Origin: Taklimakanibacter sp050246735
Lineage (GTDB): Bacteria > Pseudomonadota > Alphaproteobacteria > Rhizobiales > Aestuariivirgaceae
Direction of reading: 5' to 3'
DNA: 64,000 bases
Assembly: GCA_050246735.1 (NCBI GenBank)
Contig: JBFWVM010000022.1
Coordinates: 32,220 to 96,219, forward strand
Both the position numbers and the translations under genes were made by a program. The notes under the pieces are model-generated. The model saw nothing but the letters and a program-made list of their open reading frames with translations, had not been told where the DNA came from and ran no database searches. Positions within the stretch are counted from its first letter, which is position 1; every line of letters starts with the position of its first letter. Below are positions 17,712 through 25,642 of the stretch, piece after piece.

Positions 17712-18466
17712 ATCTCGATCTGACGGGAAAGACGGTCCTGGTCACGGGTGGATCGCGCGGGATCGGCGCGGCGATCGTCGCTGCCCTTCTCGACAGCGGG
17801 GCCGCCGTGGCCCTGCATTTTGCCAACAGCCGTGCGGCGGCGGAAAGGATCGCCGCCCGCGCCCCGGATCGCTGCCGCCTGCTGCAGGCCGATCTTGGCG
17901 ACGTCGCCGCTGCGACGCGTCTCTGGAACGAGGCCGCTTCCTGGCGGGGAGGCATCGACGTCGTGGTGAACAATGCCGCTCTGGTGACGCCCGCCACCAT
18001 GGACGACGATTGCGAGACCTGGCTGGCGGCATGGCGCAATGCGATGAATGTCAATGTCCTGGCCGTTGCCGTGCTATGCCGTCATGCCGTCTCGCATTTC
18101 AGCGGCCGCAAGGGTGGTATCGTCATCAATATCGCCAGCCGCGCCGCCTTTCGCGGCGACGATCCTCACCTGATCCATTACGCGGCGTCGAAAGGCGCGG
18201 TCGTCGCCCTCACGCGCAGCATTGCCCGGGGCTATGCGCACAGGAACGTGCTTGCCTATCTGGTTGCCCCGGGATTCGTGCGCACCGAACGTCAGGAAGG
18301 TGTCATCGCGGCACGCGGCGAGGCCGCTATGATCCGGGATATCCCGCTCGGCGAGATGGCGAGCAGTTCCGACATCGCCCCCATCGTCGTTTTCCTGGCG
18401 TCCGGCGCGGCGAGACACGCGACGGGCGCAACGATCGACATCAATGGTGCGTCATATTTTCACTGA
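17708..18466 (+). CDS. Short-chain dehydrogenase/reductase (SDR)
   Basis: A 252-residue classical SDR. The cofactor motif TGGSRGIG is near residue 13, NNAALV near 87, the catalytic serine in INIASRAAF, and Tyr-x3-Lys in HYAASKGAV, so the active site is complete. The C-terminus GATIDINGASYFH is typical of the family. It starts at the ATG that overlaps the deacylase stop. It may act on a hydroxyl or aldehyde intermediate made by the neighbouring enzymes. Directionality and substrate are unknown. Confidence 0.92.
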   Translation: MNLDLTGKTVLVTGGSRGIGAAIVAALLDSGAAVALHFANSRAAAERIAARAPDRCRLLQADLGDVAAATRLWNEAASWRGGIDVVVNNAALVTPATMDDDCETWLAAWRNAMNVNVLAVAVLCRHAVSHFSGRKGGIVINIASRAAFRGDDPHLIHYAASKGAVVALTRSIARGYAHRNVLAYLVAPGFVRTERQEGVIAARGEAAMIRDIPLGEMASSSDIAPIVVFLASGAARHATGATIDINGASYFH

Positions 18467-18496
18467 CGATCCCGGACCGACACCTCGGAGGCAGGC

Positions 18497-19639
18497 TTGC
18501 AGCTTTACCAGACGATAGAGTCGACCCCCGCCAGCCGCCCGTCGGATGAGGAGCCGTCCGCGCCACTCGTGCGCTTCGACAACATACAGAAAAGCTATGA
18601 CGGCCGGGTCTCGGTCGTGGGCGATCTGAGCCTTGCTGTTGCCAGGAGCGAGTTCCTCACCCTGCTGGGGCCTTCGGGCTCGGGCAAGACGACCTGCCTC
18701 ATGATGCTGGCCGGGTTCGAGGCGGCGACCGGCGGCGAGATCTATCTGGATGGCCGGCCGATCAACAACCTGCCGCCGCACAAGCGCGGCATCGGGATGG
18801 TCTTTCAGAACTACGCGCTCTTCCCGCATCTGACGGTTGCCGAGAACCTCGCCTTCCCGCTGCGGGTACGCCGCATGGAGCGTGCGGAAATCCGTTCCCG
18901 TGTCGAGAAAGTGTTGTCGATGGTCCGCCTGGACGGCTTCGGCGACCGCCGGCCGCAACAGCTTTCGGGCGGCCAGCAGCAGCGTGTCGCGGTCGCGCGC
19001 GCCCTGATCTTCGACCCTGTGCTGATCCTCATGGACGAACCGCTCGGCGCGCTCGACAAGCAGCTGCGCGAGCAGATGCAGTATGAGATCAAGAGCCTGC
19101 AGAAGCGGCTCGGCGTCACGGTGGTGTATGTCACCCATGACCAAAGCGAGGCGCTGAGCATGTCGGATCGCATCGCGGTCTTTCATCGCGGGGCGATCCG
19201 GCAGATCGCCGCGCCGGAGGTGCTTTATGAGCGTCCGCAAAGCGCGTTCGTGGCCCGGTTCATCGGCGAGAACAATACGCTTGTCGGGACCGTCCGGATG
19301 AATTCCGCGGGCAGATGTCAGGTGGAGATGCCGGGCGGCGGCATGGTCCATGCTCTCCCGGTGAAGGTGGCCGGCATAGGCTGCGAGACGACGCTTTCAC
19401 TGAGACCGGAGCGGATAGCGGTCGGCGCTTCCAGGGGACAGTTTCCGAACATGGCGACCGCGTCGGTCCGCGAGCTGACCTATCTCGGCGACCATGTCCG
19501 CGCTCGGCTTGCCCTTTTCGGCGCCGAGGATTTCATCGTAAAGCTGCAGAACGGCGTATCGGGCAAGTCGCTCGAGGTCGGCGACGACGTCGAGCTCGGC
19601 TGGCGGATCGAGGACTGCCACGCGCTCGACACGGAATGA
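18497..19639 (+). CDS. ABC transporter ATP-binding protein, PotA-like
   Basis: A 380-residue cytoplasmic ATPase that powers the importer of this operon. Walker A GPSGSGKTT (near residues 56-64), Q-loop FQNYALFPHLTV, signature LSGGQQQRVAVARAL, Walker B LILMDEPLGALD and the H-loop VTHDQSEA are all present. A C-terminal TOBE-type domain follows (about 265-370). It starts at a TTG at 18497 with GGAGG five bases upstream and no better upstream codon. Its stop overlaps the aldolase ATG (ATGA). Confidence 0.93.
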   Translation: MQLYQTIESTPASRPSDEEPSAPLVRFDNIQKSYDGRVSVVGDLSLAVARSEFLTLLGPSGSGKTTCLMMLAGFEAATGGEIYLDGRPINNLPPHKRGIGMVFQNYALFPHLTVAENLAFPLRVRRMERAEIRSRVEKVLSMVRLDGFGDRRPQQLSGGQQQRVAVARALIFDPVLILMDEPLGALDKQLREQMQYEIKSLQKRLGVTVVYVTHDQSEALSMSDRIAVFHRGAIRQIAAPEVLYERPQSAFVARFIGENNTLVGTVRMNSAGRCQVEMPGGGMVHALPVKVAGIGCETTLSLRPERIAVGASRGQFPNMATASVRELTYLGDHVRARLALFGAEDFIVKLQNGVSGKSLEVGDDVELGWRIEDCHALDTE

Positions 19640-20718
19640 CCGAGAAGAGGCTGCCCGCGACCATGATCGAGATCGACCTTTACAGCGATACCCAGACCCG
19701 ACCTACCCCGGGCATGCGTAAGGCCATGGCCGAGGCCGAGGTCGGAGACGAGCAGCAGGGACGCGACCCGACGGTCAGTGCGCTGTGCGCGCGCGTGGCC
19801 GATATGCTGGGCAAGGACGCCGCGGTTTTTCTGCCGTCCGGCACGATGTGCAACCAGATCGCGCTGCTCGTGCATTGCGCCCGCGGCGAGGAGGTGATCT
19901 GCGACCGCACATCCCATCTTGTGAACGCCGAGGCCGGCGCCGGTGCTGCGCTCGCGGGGGTGATGTTCCGGCTTGTCGCCGGCGACCGGGGGATATTCGA
20001 GCCGGCGCAGGTCGAAGACGCCATTCGCCTGCCGGGCCGCTACGCCCCGCATTCGCGATTGCTTGCGATCGAGCAGACGACGAATCTCGGAGGCGGGGCG
20101 GTCTGGCCGCTCGCCCGGCTTCGCGCCGTAGCCGCCGTGGCCCGCCGCCGCGGGCTGGCGACGCACATGGACGGCGCCCGGCTGATGAACGCGGTCGTCG
20201 CTTCGGGGCACTCGCCGGCGGACCTTGCCGCCGACATGGATACGGTCTGGCTCGATCTGACGAAGGGACTTGGCTGCCCGGTCGGCGCGGTGCTGGCGGG
20301 CCCGAAGGATCTGATCGCGCAGGCATGGACCTGGAAGCAGCGTTTGGGCGGCGCCATGCGTCAGGCCGGCATCCTTGCCGCCGCCGGCCTGTATGCGCTC
20401 GACCGCCATGTCGCGCGTCTTGCGGAGGATCATGAGACTGCGGCGGAGCTGGCGAGGGGGCTTGCGGATATTCCGGGCCTTGCCGTGGAGCCGAGCGAAA
20501 CCAATATCGTTTTCTTCGACGTGGCCGGAACCGGATTGACGGGTGAAGCCTTCAGCAAGGCGACGATGGCGCTTGGATTGCGCCTCAGCCTGGCGGGTCC
20601 GACGCGCATGCGGGCCTTGACGCACCTGGATTTCCCGAGGGATGCCCTGCCGAAAGCGCTGGAGATCATCCGCCGTGTGGCCGCAGAGGGCGAAGTATCC
20701 GGGTCGATTGCTCCATAA
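19636..20718 (+). CDS. Threonine aldolase family PLP enzyme (beta-eliminating lyase fold)
   Basis: A 360-residue fold-type I PLP enzyme. EIDLYSDTQTRPTPGMRKAM at the N-terminus, VGDEQQGRDPTV, FLPSGTMCNQIAL, THMDGARLMNA and the Schiff-base lysine Lys210 in LDLTKGLGCPVGAVL mark it as a low-specificity threonine aldolase. These cleave beta-hydroxy-alpha-amino acids to glycine and an aldehyde. It starts at the ATG overlapping the ATPase stop and is the last gene of the operon, so it probably acts on a beta-hydroxy amino acid released by the upstream enzymes rather than serving general threonine metabolism (inference). Confidence 0.88.
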   Translation: MTEKRLPATMIEIDLYSDTQTRPTPGMRKAMAEAEVGDEQQGRDPTVSALCARVADMLGKDAAVFLPSGTMCNQIALLVHCARGEEVICDRTSHLVNAEAGAGAALAGVMFRLVAGDRGIFEPAQVEDAIRLPGRYAPHSRLLAIEQTTNLGGGAVWPLARLRAVAAVARRRGLATHMDGARLMNAVVASGHSPADLAADMDTVWLDLTKGLGCPVGAVLAGPKDLIAQAWTWKQRLGGAMRQAGILAAAGLYALDRHVARLAEDHETAAELARGLADIPGLAVEPSETNIVFFDVAGTGLTGEAFSKATMALGLRLSLAGPTRMRALTHLDFPRDALPKALEIIRRVAAEGEVSGSIAP

Positions 20719-21039
20719 TGCGCGCGCTATTTGTTCCGGCCATAGGCATGACTCTGCCGGGTTCTGCAACGAGACTGTTGCCGTTGGCCTCGCCGCCGTT
20801 TGCCGACGCCCTTGTTCGATCTACCGGGATGTTTGACCCGGTTCGGGCACGAGCTCCGATCCTGGATCTTCCACGGGCTCGGAATGTCGCTGCGATGGCC
20901 TTTGCCGCCTTGCGGGAATTGCGAGCCGGCTCGATCATATGGCTTTTGCCGGCGGTTGATCGTTATTCCGCCTCCGATTGAGGCCCATTTATGAGCGTGA
21001 TTAGGGATCCAAGCCAGCTGCCATAACTTCCGAACATTC
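20719..21039. other. Intergenic region between convergent genes, no gene supported
   Basis: About 320 bp between the aldolase and the convergent membrane-protein gene. Short open frames exist on both strands but have no recognisable product, no ribosome site and no conserved pattern. A small hairpin (GCCTC/GAGGC, loop CGATT, 20970-20984) followed by CCATTTATG could be a weak terminator. It might hold gene remnants, but I cannot identify any. Confidence 0.4.
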
Positions 21040-21780
21040 TCAGATATCCGTGGCGATCAGGTGCAGATCGTCATGGGCGTAACAGGCGGCCTTCAGGAGA
21101 CATTTTTTATGCGTGAGATAGGCGGGATCCGGATCGAACTCAAACCAGCCGAAGAAAAGGTCAAAGCCGATCAGAACCGCGAAAGGCACCAGGATCAAGG
21201 GATTTCTGGTGAGCCAGTTGCTTCCTCCTCTGACCCGGGATTGCACCTTCTCAAGAAAGCGCTGGTCGCTATCGGACATAAGGATGATGTGGGGAAGAAT
21301 TGCAATGGTGATGACGGCACCGGCCAGCATGAACAGCGTGGTCACCGCCTGAACCTTGTACAGGACTTCCGGCTGAAGCGGCGGCGTCACCCGGGTCGCG
21401 TATTTGCCGATGAGCGGGAAGACGATCTCGCCAAAGCTCGAAAGCAGAAGTGAAGCCTGCCAGAGCAAAGGCCTTTCAGGCGTAGCGTACGTCGCCGCTA
21501 TCGCCAAGATCTCGGCGATCAACAGTGCGCCCAATATGATGCCCATCGTCAAAGGACGGTGACGCAAGTAAGTGCCCCTATATATCAGTTTGGGTTCATC
21601 CTGCGTCTTGACATACGCCATGACGCTTCCAAAACTCAGGATGAGCAGCGTGCTTAGCCAAGCCACCCGCATACCCGTCGACGTCGATTTGACTGCGATA
21701 ACAGGAAGAAGCGCTAATACAACCAGTGCTGTCCAATAAACCGCCTTGGTATATACGGATACCTGCGGCTGACCTGTCAT
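21040..21780 (-). CDS. Hypothetical six-span membrane protein
   Basis: A 246-residue inner-membrane protein that I do not recognise. Six hydrophobic segments are visible, among them AVYWTALVVLALLPVIAV, LTMGIILGALLIAEILAIA, TLFMLAGAVITIAILPHII and LILVPFAVLIGFDLFFGWF, with a short C-terminal tail containing two cysteines and CYAHDDLHL. Two 60-bp lines I counted are about 53% G+C and codon use is less G/C-ended than in the neighbours, which suggests transfer. The ATG at 21780 is preferred over a TTG at 21798; neither has a good ribosome site. Confidence 0.65.
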   Translation of the reverse strand: MTGQPQVSVYTKAVYWTALVVLALLPVIAVKSTSTGMRVAWLSTLLILSFGSVMAYVKTQDEPKLIYRGTYLRHRPLTMGIILGALLIAEILAIAATYATPERPLLWQASLLLSSFGEIVFPLIGKYATRVTPPLQPEVLYKVQAVTTLFMLAGAVITIAILPHIILMSDSDQRFLEKVQSRVRGGSNWLTRNPLILVPFAVLIGFDLFFGWFEFDPDPAYLTHKKCLLKAACYAHDDLHLIATDI

Positions 21781-21831
21781 TCGCCGAGATCGAGACAAGG
21801 CGTCAAGTGAAGCGCACTTGATTCCGCATGG

Positions 21832-22467
21832 CTACTGCGCCGCCCAGATGATGCGCGCGATCCAGTCGATATCCTTCATCTCGATGCTCTTGATGTCCTC
21901 GGCGCTGTTGAAGGAGGCGAGCTCGACGGTTTTGGCCGACTGGCGATGCAGGATGCGCGCCAGCACGTCGCCACTCGTCGTCCTGGCGATCACCCGGTCG
22001 CCTTTGCGGATCGAGGTCGAGGGCGAGACGATGACGATGTCGCCCTCGCGATAGACCGGCAGCATGGCCTCGCCCTGGATCTCGACGGCATAGGCGTTCT
22101 GGTCGACGATCCCCGGCGCCTCGATCTCGTCCCATGACGTGCCGACCGGAAAGCCGGAATCGTCGAAGAAGCCGGGCTTGCCGACCTGCGTGAAGCCGAT
22201 CATCGGGATCTGCCGGCGCTTGGGCGGCTGTCCCTTGCGGCCGCTCAGGAGGTCGCTGAACTCTTCGACCGAGGCGCCCGAGGCTTCGAGCACGCGCGCG
22301 ATGCTCTCGGTGGTGGGCCAGCGCGGCCGACCGTCCGGCCCATGGCGCTTCGACGGGTTGAAGGAGGTGGGATCGAGCCCCGCCTTCTTGGCGAGGCCGG
22401 AGGCGGAGAAGCCGTAACGCTCGGCGATGATGTCGATCGCCGCCCAAACTTGCTTGTGAGTGAACAT
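21832..22467 (-). CDS. XRE/S24-type repressor with inactive peptidase site
   Basis: A 211-residue protein: an N-terminal DNA-binding domain (about 1-75, with YGFSASGLAKKAGLDPTSFN and STESIARVLEASG-type helices) and a C-terminal LexA/cI-like S24 fold (about 88-211). The nucleophile serine expected in the G-[DE]-S-M-x-P motif is Ala134 (GEAMLPVYREGD, codon GCC) and the general-base lysine position is Arg171 (VLARIL). It should therefore not self-cleave in response to RecA. It starts at the ATG at 22467 with GGGAG seven bases upstream. Targets are unknown; a small dyad overlaps its leader. Confidence 0.82.
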   Translation of the reverse strand: MFTHKQVWAAIDIIAERYGFSASGLAKKAGLDPTSFNPSKRHGPDGRPRWPTTESIARVLEASGASVEEFSDLLSGRKGQPPKRRQIPMIGFTQVGKPGFFDDSGFPVGTSWDEIEAPGIVDQNAYAVEIQGEAMLPVYREGDIVIVSPSTSIRKGDRVIARTTSGDVLARILHRQSAKTVELASFNSAEDIKSIEMKDIDWIARIIWAAQ

Positions 22468-22476
22468 GGCCACGCT

Positions 22477-22487
22477 CCCTGACAGGG
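22477..22487. promoter_or_regulatory. Small dyad in leader of the S24-type regulator
   Basis: CCCTGACAGGG is a perfect 5-bp inverted repeat around one base. It overlaps the Shine-Dalgarno zone of the S24-type regulator gene, a plausible autoregulatory site. Short dyads occur by chance in GC-rich DNA, so this is tentative. Confidence 0.25.
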
Positions 22488-22650
22488 TGCCGGTAGGTGC
22501 GTTGTTTTCGTATTTATAGGAACTAATACCTTAAATGGCGGCCTTTGTCGAGTCCCGCGAATCCCGTCGGAAGCCGGGTGCAGGATGACGATTTGCGCGG
22601 TTCCGGACGGCGGATCCTTGCTTTAAGGCTTCTGCGGCAAAGGACGGGAC

Positions 22651-22995
22651 ATGCCGACGATCTATAAGATCTGCGACCGCGAGGAGTGGGAAAGCGCCTT
22701 GGCGCAAGGCCGGTTCGCCGGCTCGGCGGTCGACCGGCGCGACGGCTACATCCATTTTTCGGCCGCCCACCAGTTGCGTGAGACGGCGCGCCGCCATTTC
22801 GCCGGACGCGCGGATCTGGTGCTCGTCGCCGTAGAGGCGGAAACCCTGGGCGCCGCCCTGCGCTGGGAAAAGTCTCGCAACGGCGATCTCTTTCCGCATC
22901 TCCATGCGCCGCTCGCGACAATGAGCGTCAGTTCCGTCGTGCCCTTGCCGTGGCGCGGCACGGCGCATGATTTTCCCCCGGACATTCCCGCATGA
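22651..22995 (+). CDS. DUF952 family protein
   Basis: A 114-residue small cytoplasmic protein. IYKICDREEWESALAQGRFAGSAVDRRDGYIHFS is the signature opening of DUF952, followed by RWEKSRNGDLFPHLHAPL with conserved His residues. Its biochemical role is unknown, though the fold resembles ADP-ribosyl-transferase-like or tRNA 2'-phosphotransferase-like domains in some analyses (uncertain). It overlaps pyrD by ATGA, a pairing seen in many alphaproteobacteria. Confidence 0.88.
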   Translation: MPTIYKICDREEWESALAQGRFAGSAVDRRDGYIHFSAAHQLRETARRHFAGRADLVLVAVEAETLGAALRWEKSRNGDLFPHLHAPLATMSVSSVVPLPWRGTAHDFPPDIPA

Positions 22996-24068
22996 TGCCC
23001 GCCCGGCAGGCCTTCGCCCTCGTGCGTCCGCTGCTGCATTCGCTCGACGCCGAGACGGCGCATCGTCTGACGATCGGCGCCTTGCGCCTGATGCCCGGCG
23101 CTTCGCCGCAGGCGCCGGCATCCGCCGGGCTCGCCGTCGGTGTCTTCGGCCTGTCTTTCGCCCATCCTCTGGGGCTTGCCGCCGGTTTCGACAAGAACGG
23201 CGAAGTGCCCGACCCGATGCTGGCGCAGGGCCTGAGCTTCGTCGAGGTGGGCACCGTCACGCCCAGGCCCCAGGAGGGCAATCCGCGGCCGAGGCTGTTT
23301 CGCCTGACCGAGGACGAAGGCGTCATCAACCGCATGGGCTTCAACAATGAAGGCCATGGCGCCTTGCGCCACAGGCTCGAAGCGCGGCGCGGACGGGGCG
23401 GCATCGTCGGGGTCAATATCGGCGCCAACAAGGATGCCGACGACCGCATCGCCGATTATGTCGAGGGCTACCGGGCTTTTGCCGATATCGCGAGCTACCT
23501 GACGGTGAATATTTCCTCGCCCAACACGCCGGGCCTGCGGGATCTTCAGGCGAGGAACGAGCTCGAATCCCTGCTCGGCCGGCTGGGCGAGGCGCGTGCC
23601 GGCAGGGCGTCGCCCCCGCTTCTGGTCAAGATCGCCCCCGATCTCGACGAGGCGGCGCTCGACGACATGGCGGCGGTTTTCCTCGCCATGAAGGTCGACG
23701 GCGTCATCGTCTCCAACACCACCCTGTCGCGGCCGGATCTCGCCTCGGCCTTCGCCGGCGAAACCGGCGGACTGTCGGGCCGGCCGCTCTTCCCGCTGTC
23801 GACTCTGACGCTGGCGCGCCTGTTCCTGCGGCTCGAGCGTCGCATCCCGCTCGTCGGCGCCGGCGGCATCGACGACGCCGACAAGGCCTTCGCCAAGATC
23901 GAGGCCGGCGCCAGCCTGCTGCAGCTCTATTCGGCGCTGGTCTTCAAGGGACCGGCGCTCATCCCGGCGATCGTCTCGGGCCTCGCTTCCCGGCTGGCGG
24001 CATCAGGCTCCGCTCGTCTCGAGGATGTGGTGGGCAGCCGGGCCGAGGCGTTTCAGGACGCCGCCTGA
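22992..24068 (+). CDS. pyrD: Dihydroorotate dehydrogenase (quinone), class 2
   Basis: A 358-residue FMN enzyme that oxidises dihydroorotate to orotate and passes electrons to the quinone pool, the fourth step of pyrimidine synthesis. The N-terminal helices (about 1-40) are the membrane/quinone-binding extension that marks class 2. FMN and substrate motifs are LAAGFDKNGEVP, RMGFNNEG, NISSPNTPGLRDLQ (with the catalytic serine region), GVIVSNTTLSR and VGAGGIDDADKA. Length matches E. coli PyrD. Its ATG overlaps the DUF952 stop. Confidence 0.96.
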   Translation: MMPARQAFALVRPLLHSLDAETAHRLTIGALRLMPGASPQAPASAGLAVGVFGLSFAHPLGLAAGFDKNGEVPDPMLAQGLSFVEVGTVTPRPQEGNPRPRLFRLTEDEGVINRMGFNNEGHGALRHRLEARRGRGGIVGVNIGANKDADDRIADYVEGYRAFADIASYLTVNISSPNTPGLRDLQARNELESLLGRLGEARAGRASPPLLVKIAPDLDEAALDDMAAVFLAMKVDGVIVSNTTLSRPDLASAFAGETGGLSGRPLFPLSTLTLARLFLRLERRIPLVGAGGIDDADKAFAKIEAGASLLQLYSALVFKGPALIPAIVSGLASRLAASGSARLEDVVGSRAEAFQDAA

Positions 24069-24070
24069 AG

Positions 24071-24436
24071 TCACCGCAATCGGGCGGTGTCGAAATATTC
24101 GCTGAGGCGCCCGATCTTGCCGTTACGCATCTCGAGCACCATGCTGAAAGGGAAGTCGAAGCGCGATCCGTCGGCGCGACGGCGCGACAGGAACTCGCCT
24201 TCGACGCAGGCGGAAGACCCGTGCTCGAACGCGCTCGTCACCTTTATCGTGACATCGTCGATCTTGCCGAGCCCGACCGAGACGGCATCAAAGATCTCGT
24301 CCGGGCCGACCAGCGCCTTGGACTGGAGCGGATTGGCGAAGGTGCCGTCTTCCGCGAAGAGCCGGCTGATGGCCCGTGGCGAGGATTCCTCCCAGGCCTT
24401 CAGAAAAAGGCGGGAGCACTCCAGTGGCGTGAGCAT
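24071..24436 (-). CDS. SnoaL/NTF2-like domain protein
   Basis: A 121-residue single-domain protein with the cone-shaped NTF2-like fold pattern: an N-terminal helix pair (LECSRLFLKAWEESSPRAIS), GTFANPLQSKALVGPDEIF, and beta strands ending SMVLEMRNGKIGRLSEYFD. Such proteins may be isomerases, hydrolases or binding modules; the RLFAEDGTFANPLQ segment is generic. It ends two bases from pyrD. No function can be assigned. Confidence 0.75.
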   Translation of the reverse strand: MLTPLECSRLFLKAWEESSPRAISRLFAEDGTFANPLQSKALVGPDEIFDAVSVGLGKIDDVTIKVTSAFEHGSSACVEGEFLSRRRADGSRFDFPFSMVLEMRNGKIGRLSEYFDTARLR

Positions 24437-24612
24437 GGCGCTTTACTTCCGATGGTCCGGTCAATTCAGCTGCTCGGGTAAAGCACCGTCCGCGACCGAT
24501 CCATCGCGGCGATCCTAGCGGGCGGCGCCGGCGGGCGCCATTTCGCGACGCATCCGATCAGGCAGCGGATTGCAGCGCATGCGCGTCAGGTCGCTGCGGC
24601 CGCTTCGAGGAG

Positions 24613-25443
24613 TCAATAAGACTGCGCCAGCAGGAAGTTCCGCGCCGGATCCGAGCGGTCGGTGATCCGGCTGCGCACCTCTTCGGGCACGTCGGGGCTG
24701 TCGACGGGGTAGAGATGGCAGGCGGCGATCTCGCGCCTGAGGTCCACGTCCCGGCCGAGAAACTGATAGACCACGCGCGTCGAGAAGGGTTGCCGGCTGC
24801 CGCCGCTTGCGACCGTCACCATGATTCCGGTGAGGAACTGGAGCTGCCGGCGATGTGACGGATAGAGGATGGTGAACGACGCCAGATCCCGGGAATTGGC
24901 TTCATATTCGACGATATAGAGCCGGTCGAAGATGCTCCTGACGGTGCCGTTGAATTTCTGGATCACCTTCATCGACCGGCTGCCGCCCGGCAGATAGAGC
25001 CGCTGCAGGCTCCTGGTCAGGCAGTTGGGCGCCGCGAAGCTGATGCGCACCAGTGAGCGCACGATATGATTGGACCAGACCGGCGTGCAGAAATAGACCG
25101 CATAGGTGCCGCCATAGGCCGCAAGGCCGGCTTGCTCGTCGCCGCTCGCCAGATCGATCTGGGCGAGAAGCTGGTCGAGCAATTGGGTTTCGCGCACCTT
25201 GCCGCGCTGCGGCCGCACCAGCCGAACGAAGTCCTTGTGCGGAAGCGTGATCTCATACTCGTCGACGCCGAAGAAGTCGGTGATGCGCTTGAGGTTCCGC
25301 AGCGACGGCTCGGACTGGCCGCTGAGATACTTGTTGAACTGCTGCCGGTTCATGCCGAGGCTGCGGCAGACCTCGGCCACCGAATCGAAATGAGCGCACA
25401 GATATCTGAGATTCTCGATGAAAGCGGCGCTGCTGCGTGACAT
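24613..25443 (-). CDS. Helix-turn-helix transcriptional regulator with long C-terminal domain
   Basis: A 276-residue regulator. The N-terminal XRE-type HTH (about 14-58) reads VAEVCRSLGMNRQQFNKYLSGQSEPSLRNLKRITDFFGV. About 200 residues follow that I do not recognise, possibly a ligand-sensing domain. It is divergent from the GcvT-like operon across a 200-bp gap containing a good sigma-70-type promoter for that operon, so it likely regulates it. I choose the ATG at 25443; upstream in-frame ATGs at 25479 and 25527 cannot be excluded. Confidence 0.75.
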   Translation of the reverse strand: MSRSSAAFIENLRYLCAHFDSVAEVCRSLGMNRQQFNKYLSGQSEPSLRNLKRITDFFGVDEYEITLPHKDFVRLVRPQRGKVRETQLLDQLLAQIDLASGDEQAGLAAYGGTYAVYFCTPVWSNHIVRSLVRISFAAPNCLTRSLQRLYLPGGSRSMKVIQKFNGTVRSIFDRLYIVEYEANSRDLASFTILYPSHRRQLQFLTGIMVTVASGGSRQPFSTRVVYQFLGRDVDLRREIAACHLYPVDSPDVPEEVRSRITDRSDPARNFLLAQSY

Positions 25444-25546
25444 GGGATCCGGCCGTCGGGTTACGCGAAAAGGCGACATTAATGCATCGGCCGGGAAAGT
25501 GGATGCGGATTTCGGGGCGCGTTCCATCGGCGCCGGCGCAATTCAG

Positions 25547-25575
25547 TTGACGGCCGGTCGGCCTTCGCCTAGCTT
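25547..25575 (+). promoter_or_regulatory. Candidate sigma-70-type promoter of GcvT-like operon
   Basis: TTGACG at 25547-25552 and TAGCTT at 25570-25575 are 17 bp apart, the optimal spacing. Transcription would start near 25582, giving a leader of about 60 bases before the GTG start. I saw no glycine riboswitch in that leader. Confidence 0.5.
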
Positions 25576-25642
25576 TTTCGCGCTCGGGTAAGGTTCTTTG
25601 CTGTCCGCGATCCGATCTGCTGTGAGGAAAGGCAGGTCAATC

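Noticed and set aside
20718..20981. Short plus-strand open frame after the threonine aldolase gene
   Set aside because: No recognisable protein, no ribosome site and no codon bias; treated as intergenic DNA.
25576..25642. Glycine riboswitch upstream of the GcvT-like gene
   Set aside because: The leader is only about 60 bases and I see no glycine-aptamer core pattern.
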